Shown here: positions 46,859 through 56,900 of the stretch, piece by piece
Layout: each line of letters begins with the position of its first letter
How positions within the stretch are numbered: the first letter of the stretch is position 1
Translations under genes and position numbers: made by a program
Notes under the pieces: model-generated
The model's database searches: none
What the model was told of the DNA's origin: nothing
Seen by the model: the letters and a program-made list of their open reading frames with translations, nothing else
NCBI GenBank assembly: GCA_964023205.1
Contig: OZ026842.1
Span: 4,505,067 to 4,569,066 of the forward strand
Length of the DNA stretch: 64,000 nt
DNA from: Lutraria lutraria
Taxonomy: Eukaryota > Mollusca > Bivalvia > Venerida > Mactridae
Direction of reading: 5' to 3'

Positions 46859-47246
46859 TTAAAGTCCCATAAGCTTATACATTTATCGGTTGTAATAGTT
46901 TCTGATTGTCCTATAACAGAGGAATCCGGTGTGTTTTCCTCCCGTGCACACTTCATAGCAAGAAAAAATGTTTCCGAAACTACTATCGTATTTTTTTCAA
47001 TATCATTGAAAAAAATACTATTTATAGAACAGCTGTGTTTTCCCGCAGTCATATTATGCACATGGCATGAAGTGACGTCACACGCTCTATATATTTCAAG
47101 TTTACAAGAGCAAAATTCACAGCGAAATGAGTGTTTTTAGAAGAAAAAGGACTCGCTTCGTCGGTAATTATTTTCTTGGGATAATATCAGCAATTACTTG
47201 TTTTTTGCATATATTTTTCTATAGCAAAAAGCTAATGGGACTTTAA
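46859..47246 (+). mobile_element. TTAAAG-ended TIR element, copy C
   Basis: TTAAAGTCCCATAAGCTTATAC left, GCTAATGGGACTTTAA right; 14-bp-arm hairpin at 46988-47018; TGACGTCA at 47073-47080. The reading frames across it (46666, 46844) follow the element. Confidence 0.85.
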
Positions 47247-47322
47247 ACGCCTGTAGTTGTATAAAAATTTAAAAGATATGTGATGACAATTCACTTTTCA
47301 TTAAGAATGGGCAATTATACTA

Positions 47323-47336
47323 CACTCTCTCTCTCT
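47323..47336. repeat. (CT)n microsatellite
   Basis: Short CT run, CTCTCTCTCTCTGTCT-like. Confidence 0.6.
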
Positions 47337-47479
47337 GTCTTGTTCTTGTTAATTACGTTGTTACAAAGCAATGTCACTTGTTTACATGACGTCGACCATC
47401 AGAACGATACAGAGTGAACCTGGCTCATCGGTGAAGAGATTGAACCGTCTGCACTGCATTGTAACGTTTTTGGGCAAAT

Positions 47480-47520
47480 ATGCAGCTTACCACACCCTAC
47501 AAAGTGTTTGACGCGGACCG
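47480..47520 (+). CDS. Candidate first coding exon of an unidentified gene
   Basis: ATG at 47480 opens MQLTTPYKVFDADR, ending at a consensus GTAAGT donor (47521) in phase 2. The 120 bases before it are GC-richer with CpGs (GACGTCGACC...), as in promoter/leader sequence. I do not recognise the peptide. The next exon is not certain: TTCATTTCAG at 51346-51355 would join in frame and add only a short tail (ASLEREILKLL, then stop). The partner gene could also be lost or lie in sequence I cannot read. Confidence 0.33.
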
Positions 47521-47884
47521 GTAAGTGGCGTGATGCACAGTCCTATAATATTGACATTACACACAGTCCTTACAAATTGGCATGATAACAGTCTTTGAAA
47601 ATTGGCATGATGAACAGTCCTCAAATATTAACACAATAACATATTTATGTCCATAAACTATTTTGTCAACATTTCTGTACAAAGCCTCCACATCAGTACT
47701 CTGATTTTATTTTGGTATACCAATTAACCCAAAGTATAAATTTATAATACTTTGTTTTATGGTAGATCCAAGTAAATTTAAGATACTGAGATAGTGTATT
47801 GGCAGGTATAGTTTTGTTCAGACAATATAACTACCTGGTATAGGTTTATCCATGTGTAATTTTTAAGCCCAAGCTCAATATGTA

Positions 47885-48065
47885 CAGTTGAATCGCGATA
47901 GTTCGAAATGCCATGGGAACATCCGAAAATTTCGTACTATCGCACTTTTCGAACTTTCGCATCAAATCTATAATGAAAATAGAAGAAATTTGCCGGGACT
48001 GACGGACAATTTCGAACTATCGCATTTTTCGAACTATCGCATTTCGGACTATCGCGTTTCAACTG
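47885..48065. mobile_element. pogo/Tigger-like MITE with TA target duplication
   Basis: CAGTTGAATCGCGATAGTTC left, GACTATCGCGTTTCAACTG right, flanked by TA on both sides (47883-47884, 48066-48067). The interior is full of TTCGAACTATCGCA words. Confidence 0.82.
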
Positions 48066-48334
48066 TATCTATCTAGTTTTAATTTCATAAGCCCAATTAT
48101 TTCCATTAAAAGTTAAACCTTAATCGGCAATAACGATTTGTTACTAAAAGTAGAACTGCTGATAAGTAAATCATGCAGGGTCCAACAGAAAATGTCGGGA
48201 TTAACACTGGAGCCATTTTGGTAGAAAAACCATGGAGCCATGATAGAAAATAAGTATAGAAAATCAACTGGGGCTTAACCTACTATAGGCCCTACATTTT
48301 TCAATTATACGCCACTGTGTGATGTGCATATTAT

Positions 48335-48860
48335 TGCGTGTGATGTCTTATGTATATAGTAAGGTTCACATGTGGCATAATTGTGTGTGATATCTAACAT
48401 ATATAGTAAGGTTCACATGTGACATGATTGTGTGTGATATCTAACATATAGTAAGGTTCACATGTGGCATAATTGTGTGTGATATCTAACATATATAGTA
48501 AGGTTCACGTGTGGCATGATTGTGTGTGATATCTAACATATAGTAAGGTTCACGTGTGACATGATTGTGTGTGATATCTAACATATATAGTAAGGTTCAT
48601 ATGTGACATAATTGTGTGTGATATCTAACATATATAGTAAGGTTCACATGTGACATGATTGTGTGTGGTATCTAACATATAGTAAGGTTAAAATGTGGCA
48701 TGATTGTGTGTGATATCTAACATATATAGTATAGTTCACATGTGGCATGATTGTGTGTGATATCTAACTAATATAGTAAGGTTCACATGTGGCATGATTG
48801 TGTGTGATATCTAACATATATAGTAAGGTTCACATGTGGCATGATTGTGTGTGATGTTCA
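48335..48860. repeat. ~47-bp tandem array, ~11 copies
   Basis: Unit ATTGTGTGTGATATCTAACA + TATATAGTAAGGTTCACATGTGrCATG; alternate copies lack a TATA, giving a 43-bp form, so 43/47 units partly alternate. Confidence 0.93.
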
Positions 48861-49755
48861 ACATTAGGTTTTACAGCCAAAGAGTTGTTATGTCTGATTT
48901 CAATACAATAGTACATTACACTGCATATAAGGGTACATGGTTAGCCACGTCCATCATCTAGATTACAAGACACCATATGATTACAGTTTATTCCACCATA
49001 ATATGAATTAAAGATAACTCACAAACTTTTATTTGAAATCTCAAAATGTTGGTTGATGAATTAATATTGCAAGCAGTAGATGATAAATTAAAATATCCAC
49101 AAAGTAATCATACATAACTAGAGCTTTGTCAGTGTGGTGACTAATTAATACCCCCATCGCTTTGACACTAAGAATGCCATTGTACACTATATGGCTAAGT
49201 TCAAGGGCACATAACTCTGGAATGAGTGGATCACTGGGTATGAAAATTCTGTCTTGTACATCTACATTTCATATTGATACTACATGTATATAACAAGTTT
49301 TAATTCAATCCCTTGAAAAATGTGGAAGTATTTCACTACACTTACATTCATGAGTTAAGAATGCCAATGTACACTATATGGCTAAGTACAAGGGTGCATT
49401 ACTCTGGAATGAGTGAATTGTTGGGCATGAAAATTGTGTCTTGCACATGTATCTACACTTCATGGTGATAACATATTTCATGCTTCATTGCAATTGCTTA
49501 AAGGACAGACTGGCCGACCGACCGACAGAGTGACTTCAATACTTCGTTTACAGGGGTATAATAAATGAATCAAATATATCCACAAAGTAATCATACAGAA
49601 TAATAAAATTAAATGTCCACATAAAAAATTTAAGTCAGTGGAAATCCTATACAAATATTTTAAGCACATTTTCAAGGTAAGACACTGAATGCCCTATTAA
49701 AAAGTCTAGCATTCAGCGAAAAAATTAGGACTAAATATATCACACAAACTATCTA
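48861..49755. repeat. Dispersed repeat with two internal units
   Basis: 49160-49320 and 49350-49500 share AAGAATGCCAwTGTACACTATATGGCTAAGT and ACTCTGGAATGAGTG; ends GACCGACCGACAGAGTGACT then GGGGTATAATAAA, like other molluscan repeats with this terminus. No gene. Confidence 0.55.
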
Positions 49756-50052
49756 TACAAAATGTAATTCCCACATCTACAATAATTACCTCCCTTGGTG
49801 GCCACCTTATTTGGCAAATGATAGATTTTTAAATTTTTGCTTTGATAATTCTAAATATAGACTATTCATATGTGACAACTACATTTTCATAAACCTGATG
49901 TGCTTATGGCATTAACAACTTCATGATTAAGTTAACTTTTATAAAATGAGTTGATTAATAACCAATTTTCAGGTTTGTTTGCGCATGAGAAATTTGCCCA
50001 ACAAAATGGCCGCCAAGGAAAGGTAAATATTGTAGATGTGGGAGCTATGTAT
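49756..50052. mobile_element. MITE, TIR TTCCCACATCTAC, copy 2
   Basis: Left AATTCCCACATCTACAATAA, right TATTGTAGATGTGGGAGCTA. Interior matches 11537-11808, with GGTGGCCACC and GGCCGCCAAGG near the ends. Confidence 0.8.
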
Positions 50053-50411
50053 TGTTTTATTGTTTTGTGCTGTAAAAGAAGTAACAAGAACAACTGAAAC
50101 AAAACATTATAGGTAGATGAATTACATAAAGCATATTGGTTTATGTTTTTTGTATGAAGTTGCTTTTTTTCATAAAGGATATTAACTGTATATTTTATTC
50201 AATCCTCCATTAAGGAGAGTATAAAATATTTATATGATATGAGTAATACACGTTATAATGACAATCATGAGTATTTGACAATAGTTCACAAGCACATGGT
50301 AATATCATACCCTACATCAATCAAATAGAATCAACCCTAAATGTTAACGAATTCACCATAAATCTGTATGTACATTTTGTATGAAACTGAACAATCACAT
50401 TAAGCTTGTTT

Positions 50412-50652
50412 GTTTTGTTTATATCGAGTTCTACGCCCCTTTTTAACAGTCAGAGTCACATGAGGCGGACAGTACACCTAAACATCGTTCCTGGGAAGAA
50501 CCAGTACTAGACTTTGATCCTCCTTCAGCAACTGTTTACTTTCTCACGTAAAGAGACATGGTTTGTAGCTGGGCTTGAACCCATGACCCTCTATCAGTGA
50601 GAGGTTATAGTGATTTGAAGTCAGCGACCTTAACCACTAGACCACGGAGGCC
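50412..50652 (-). mobile_element. tRNA-derived SINE, copy 2
   Basis: Minus-strand head GGCCTCCGTGGTCTAGTGGT and GGGTTCAAGCCC; body as in 28846 and 62313; tail with CAAAACAAACAA at 50409-50420. Confidence 0.82.
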
Positions 50653-51545
50653 GGTCAAGCATAAATTAAGGATAACAGACCCTAATACAAATTTTAATGA
50701 CTATGAACAAAAGTTAGATGTACCTGATCTATGTAAATTGTGACAATCAAACATGATTGATTAAATATTAACTTAATATTCAACCTTAAAACACTTTGAA
50801 CAGTTGGACCCGGGTCAGTTATAATTATCACTAAGGGAGGTAATATAACTATCTAGTACTCTCCCTTTTCTATGATTATATAGCATTTACTAAGTCAAAA
50901 ATTTAGACAAAGATTTATGAATAATTCATTCTACATATTCAATGAAAAAATAAACAAGAGTTTAACGGTTAATAATGAATGTTTGTTTCAGGGTCTGTCA
51001 TCAATAAATAATGTCAAAAGATGACTCTTGTACATTTTGTACCTAACATTAATTTGATCTGAATATCATATATCACAACAATAATACATGTAATTATAAA
51101 CTTGTCACAAAATATGAAGCAGTCAAGTCTCACAAGTGACAAGCCTGAATGTATCACAGCCGAATAAATAAAATAATGTATACATGTATAATTATATTAT
51201 AAAAGCACTATGTGTTCAACTATACAATACAGTATATATTTTTTGTATATCACATTGTACATTATTATATACTATGTCCATAACGTTCAGAACAATCTTC
51301 ATTTATTTATTTATTTGTTGTTTAGTGACTGATTTGACTGATATGTTCATTTCAGGGCCTCCCTAGAGAGAGAGATATTAAAATTACTGTAGGTGAAGTA
51401 ATCAGAAACAAAGATTTTTTTGTAGTCCTTAGTACTTAAACACTGTGACTTCATTCATATCAAAATCTTTTTTTTATATACAAATCCTTATCAATCTGAT
51501 CATATTTCTCATGTCATTCTCTCCAACACACAACTTTTATATATA
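50653..51545. other. Intergenic, no gene seen
   Basis: AT-rich. Two acceptor-like sites (TTGTTTCAG near 50990, TTCATTTCAG near 51355) are the only hints of splicing. Confidence 0.35.
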
Positions 51546-51859
51546 CAGCAAAATCTGAGGACAAAGGCCACCCTTTGCAAAGACAAAATAATCCAACACC
51601 TTTATTGACAGGTGTCCTTCATTCGGAGGTCATTTTGTTCTTCATGAACCCAGTTGTTAAAGATTTGGCCTTTACTCACAGTGGCCTTTATTTTGATGTC
51701 ATTTTGTTCTACATGAACCCAGTTGTTAAAGATTTGGCCTTTACTCACAGTGACCTTTTTTCGGAGGTCATTTTGTTCTACAAGAACCCAGTTGTTAAAG
51801 ATTGGCCTTTACTCATAGTGGCCTTTATTCGGAGGGGGTGGCAAACACAGGTTTAACTG
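51546..51859. mobile_element. pogo/Tigger-like MITE, family CAGTCAAACCTG, copy 4
   Basis: CAGCAAAATCTGAGGACAAA left, CACAGGTTTAACTG right. It contains an internal duplication of about 65 bp (GTCATTTTGTTCtnCATGAACCCAGTTGTTAAAGATT, three times). Its right end lies 4 bases from the stop codon of the BTB-FG gene. Confidence 0.85.
51824..51829 (-). promoter_or_regulatory. Candidate polyadenylation signal inside MITE
   Basis: AATAAA on the minus strand, 35 bases past the BTB-FG stop codon, formed by the MITE word GGCCTTTATTCGGAGG. Confidence 0.5.
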
Positions 51860-51863
51860 CATA

Positions 51864-53990
51864 TCATTCACACTTAACCACATGATCGTCATCCGCTATG
51901 CTGGGTGAATCATCTTTTCTTTTTTCCTCTTCCACAGATTCATCTTGTGAAGCCGTTTCAGTTTTCTCAGTGTCAGCTTTGAACGCCGTTTGTTCCGAGT
52001 TAGGCATTTTAAAAGGAGATGTGAAAGAGGCACTGCAGCCGAACAATTGGCCAGACTTATTGACAGGAGATGCTTGTTGGTTTGCGCCGAATGAAAACCC
52101 ACTTGAAAAAGAATTAACACTTGTAGGAATAAAACTAGATGTTTGACCTTTCGAAGGGATTGACTCACTAGATGTTTGAGAGCCAATCAATATATCTTGT
52201 CTTGGGGTACTGAATTTCGAAGCCTGCAGAATGGGTGCAGGTGTTCCAAATGAAAAACCAGCACTTGCAGTTTGTGACTTCTGAATAAACTTGAAAGTGT
52301 TGTTATCAGATGCTTTCTGTGTTTGTTGAGATGAACCCAACAACCCAAAACCTATTTCAGTTTTACTCACTGCAGGTTTAGCAAGACCAAATAATGAAGC
52401 GCCTTTTGCTTGGCTGCCGCTACTGTTGGTAAATTCCTTTTGCTGCGGGCTGCCAAAAGTGAATCCCCGTCCAACAGCTGGCTGTAACCCTTGACCTCCA
52501 CCAAATGCTGACTGTGACCCTTGACCTCCACCAAATGCTGACTGAGACCCTTGACCTCCACCAAATGCTGACTGTGACCCTTGACCTCCACCAAATGCTG
52601 ACTGTGACCCTTGACCTCCACCAAATGCTGACTGTGACCCTTGACCTCCACCAAATGCTGACTGTGACCCTTGATCTCCACCAAATGCTGACTGTGACCC
52701 TTGACCTCCACCAAATGTTGACCGTGACCCTTGACCTCCACCAAATGCTGGCTGTGACCCTTGACCTCCACCAAATGTTGACTGTGACCCTTGACCTCCA
52801 CCAAATGCTGACTGCGACCCTTGACTTCCACCAAATGTTGACTGTGATCCTTGGCTACCACCAAACGCTGACTGTGATCCTTGGCTACCACCAAATGCTG
52901 ACTGTGACCCTTGACCTCCACCAAATGTTAACTGTGAACCTTGACCTCCACCAAATGCTGACTGTGACTCTTGACCTCCACCAAATGAAAACTGAGACTC
53001 TCGAGGAACACTGCCAAATCCAAAAGAATTTTGAGCATTGCCAAACAAGCTTGATCCTTTTTGTATGTTTTGTTGACCAAAGGAAGTACCGCCATTTGCT
53101 GATCCAAAGCATCCGTTTTGACCAAATGTTTGCGGGTATGACAAAAGATTTTGATCAGATTCAAATCTAAACATAATCAACAACATTTCTTCACCACAAC
53201 ATTTCTTCACTTGGTCAGAAAAGGAAAAATACTTGGGCTGTCTTATACTTTTTTTACAATGAAAACCACATGAAGTGACAAGTCCTTGTATACAGTATCC
53301 AAGAAGCAGAAGATCCTTTATCAGAGCAGACAGTAAGGTTAAAGTAACTTCACATGGTGCTTTTACTGTTTTGTTAATTGAGACCTTGTTTGCTTGTGAA
53401 AATACATTCAAATTAGCATGTTTACATTCATGTTCACAACATTTGTCTTGGTATGTTGTTCTAAAGTCTTGGTCCAATCTTATGGTGTATACAGTCTCAT
53501 GATACATTACATCCGCTGAAATGGTAGATATGATTTTCTTTAGCAAGTCATCATAGCAATTAATAGACTTCTTGTATTCCTCCATCTTCAGTTCCGCCAA
53601 AATAGGTTTGTACTGCTCAAGTCGTTGAGTCAGGGATGACAGACGGAGTTTAACCGAGTCAGCATACACTGCTTTTAACTCAGTCTCATTCAATTGACAT
53701 TGAAGACCACCACCTGCCCCAAATTGAAAGCCTGTCCCGAAACCTCCAAATAGTCCCCTTCGACCAAATACAGGAACATGAAATGGAAATTCATCATAGT
53801 GTAAGAAATGTAAGATGAAATGAAAGGTTTGTGGATTGGCCTGTAAAAAATAACGGCCATTTTTATCCTTGTGCACTGGGTGCTGACCAGTAAACATGGC
53901 TGCCAGTAAACTGTTCTCATCCTTAACCAGGGTGGATAGCAAAGCTCTGTGCTCAACACCATTCACATTGAGGTCAATCACTCCAGGAAA
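51864..53990 (-). CDS. BTB-FG gene, exon 2
   Basis: Begins after TTCTTTCAG (AG at 53992-53991) and encodes 708 residues plus the stop. It holds everything except the first six residues. Confidence 0.9.
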   Translation of the reverse strand, partial: FPGVIDLNVNGVEHRALLSTLVKDENSLLAAMFTGQHPVHKDKNGRYFLQANPQTFHFILHFLHYDEFPFHVPVFGRRGLFGGFGTGFQFGAGGGLQCQLNETELKAVYADSVKLRLSSLTQRLEQYKPILAELKMEEYKKSINCYDDLLKKIISTISADVMYHETVYTIRLDQDFRTTYQDKCCEHECKHANLNVFSQANKVSINKTVKAPCEVTLTLLSALIKDLLLLGYCIQGLVTSCGFHCKKSIRQPKYFSFSDQVKKCCGEEMLLIMFRFESDQNLLSYPQTFGQNGCFGSANGGTSFGQQNIQKGSSLFGNAQNSFGFGSVPRESQFSFGGGQESQSAFGGGQGSQLTFGGGQGSQSAFGGSQGSQSAFGGSQGSQSTFGGSQGSQSAFGGGQGSQSTFGGGQGSQPAFGGGQGSRSTFGGGQGSQSAFGGDQGSQSAFGGGQGSQSAFGGGQGSQSAFGGGQGSQSAFGGGQGSQSAFGGGQGSQSAFGGGQGLQPAVGRGFTFGSPQQKEFTNSSGSQAKGASLFGLAKPAVSKTEIGFGLLGSSQQTQKASDNNTFKFIQKSQTASAGFSFGTPAPILQASKFSTPRQDILIGSQTSSESIPSKGQTSSFIPTSVNSFSSGFSFGANQQASPVNKSGQLFGCSASFTSPFKMPNSEQTAFKADTEKTETASQDESVEEEKRKDDSPSIADDDHVVKCE

Positions 53991-56900
53991 CTGAAAGAAA
54001 AAAACAAATGACCTTATCTATAACTATCGTTCAACAGATCTCCACAATTATCTTTTATACAATCATTGTACGGCGACAAAATGGCAATGCAAAATTGCAA
54101 CTTCTTGTAGTGAAGCAGAAATTATTGATAGTGCCCGAAATATCCTAAATGACCATGTGACATTAACATACAGAGAGCGAGTTTGGTTATTAAATTATGT
54201 TATGACATTAGTTCCTCTATTTGTTCATTGATGGAAAAAAACATATATTAATGTTACATGTATGTTGTTGAAATGTAATGCAAAACATTATCTTTTCATT
54301 TTGTCATTAATGTACATGATATGAGTGAAATAAACGGTTTTGACTTGACTTAATTGACTTTTCCACTTTAATACACTTCAGGATGATCGTAGTCGAAGTT
54401 GTATATGGAACTCATAATCATTAATGAGAAACATCCACAATGAAGAGCGAGTTCAAAGTTGAATGTGTTTGTCTGCTATTTTGTTAATAGTTGATAGGTA
54501 AGAAAGACATTCAGGCAATGCTCTGTGGTGTTGACCTAGATAGGTTGTTGTGGCATAATATCGGAAAAACTATTTGAAGTTCAATATGGTTGTATCATAG
54601 CAGATTATGTTTTTTTTTTTTAATATAATGTTTTTTTAAGTGGATTGCAATTTAGTCAGGTAAAATGTGCATAATGTTTTTTATATATTTTATTAAAACA
54701 TGTTTGTTTAACTCCTAGCTGTGTTGTTCTACTTTACCTTGAAAAGATTTCTAATACTTGATTATTTTATATAAACCATATCAAACACATTCTCCAAATA
54801 ATATTGGTCGTTCACAAATTTGCATTTTAGTGCAATACAGATCTAGTACAATAAAGATACACTTTCATATATCTGTCCATTCCTCATTTTATCAACAAGA
54901 GTCTCCTGGCTTGAAACTAAGTAATTTATAAATTGGCAGAAATGTTCACTACATTAAGTTTTGTTCTGCACATAACATAATTATTCAGGTCAAAATTACA
55001 TTATACAAATGTCTGAAACTTTGCATATTCTAATTGAAACGAATCATATGCTTTATCCTTGTATTCAACTGCCTGGTGCAATTTTCCGCCGTACAAACAT
55101 TCAATTTGTATCAGATCTGTAAAGATGTAATTTGGGTAAAACATGCTTGAGCACTATATTGTAATGAATTTATATTGTAAACCATAAACAGAACACTAAT
55201 GTAACGCGCCGTTGCTCAGAGGTAATGAGTGTGAATCTTTATATAGTACTACAGTGTAACGTGAATATATTCTTTCTGAATTATTCATTAAAAGCATTTC
55301 TTAATTTCTGAGGAGCTTCTTCCTTTTTCATTCAGCTGTTATCAATACTTAAGTTTCCTTCAAAGTTAGCCAGACATATGTGATGATGAGGTCAGACTGG
55401 ATTAAATTTCATACTTCATTTTTGACAATATGATGTTCATGTTACATCATCCTAACAGTTAACATGTAAGCTAAATATATGCATAGTATCACATGTGGAT
55501 TATCAGTTTCATTAAGCAAGCAGAGAATGTGGTGTATAATTTTGTTTCAGAGGGTTGTAATGCCATTTTCAACTATACAATCATGTATTTTAGTTATATA
55601 CTGCAGTCAGTTCACCTAACTGGTTTTCTTCACATACCGTAGATGGAACACCAACATTTTCATTTTTTCAAGTTTTCATAAAGAGCATGACCTGCAGTGG
55701 CCTGGGGCAAACCAGGATGGCTGGGTTACAAGTCATGCACACTGACCACTGGATTACAGCTAGCTGTTATATTCATTCAAAGTAATTGGGCACGTGTTTA
55801 TTCTATATGCACTATTCTAAGGGAAGTAACTCAATTTGTCGTAGAAATGTTAAACACATTATAAATATAATTGTAGTTCATTCATGTATGAATTAATTAA
55901 AGATCAAGTCAGTAATCTGGGTTTACCATCTATTATTATATTCTTCATCCTCATTATATAAGGCATGAAATGTTCCTTTTTCTGGTTACATGCTCATTAA
56001 AAAAGGGTACCGGTATATACATGTAAGTAGGCAAAGGGGTTTGTCACGAAAAAAATTTCAAAAAATATTTTTTCCATGTAACCCATATATATATATATAG
56101 AAGGGAAACAACTTCGACAATTAGAATGGTCCAACGCGTGTTATAAACTTCCAAGTTATTGCAATGCAGTACAAAATATTTAATTCATATATAGTGCAAC
56201 GTATGGGCAACTCAACACGCTAACAGAAAATGTATACTTTTACTACCTTTAAAGATATTTTAAACTCGCAATTGAAGATTTTTCACTCGAAAAATGGTCA
56301 AATTTTACAAAACGACACACTGTCGTAAAATCGCATTGAAAACACATTATGTATAAATACATGACGTGCAGATAAATAATGCTGTCAGACATATGTATAA
56401 ATGATATCATCATAGTCTCAACTTAATTAACTTAGAAAAATTCAAATACATGATACGAGATTTGAGCTCAGAGACTGATCTCAAGATTTATAACCTCAGT
56501 GCTGAAGTACACCTGAGTGAGTTCACTATTGAAGACTGAACATTTTTCTTGAACAGCAAATTTATAAGGAACAATTAACCACTTAATTGAGATTTTACTA
56601 AAATTATCAGACAAATCATATAAATTGCATTCAGAACTGATAATGTACTATAGATAAACAGTCAAATCTGTGTTAGTGGCTATCTCCAAATAAAGGCCAT
56701 CTGTCAATAAAGGCCATATCTTATCTTTCCCAAAGATGGCATTTGTTTGCAGGTAAATTTAACAGTTAATATAACAATATATACTTTGTATACTTTAAAC
56801 CGTGATATACACTGGACTATTAACTATAACTAACACATGCGTGTCGCCTCCATTTCCGTTTCTGCCTGGCATTTGTTGGCTGGGAACCAGACTATTGTGT

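Noticed and set aside
46666..47140. Opposing 131- and 98-codon frames
   Set aside because: Both follow the TTAAAG-ended element; the related copy at 43548 gives similar frames broken at different points.
52505..53170. Plus-strand 221-codon frame with MLTVTLDLHQ repeats, and the 185-codon minus frame with HSQHLVEVKG repeats
   Set aside because: Both are out-of-frame shadows of the 30-bp coding minisatellite in the BTB-FG exon.
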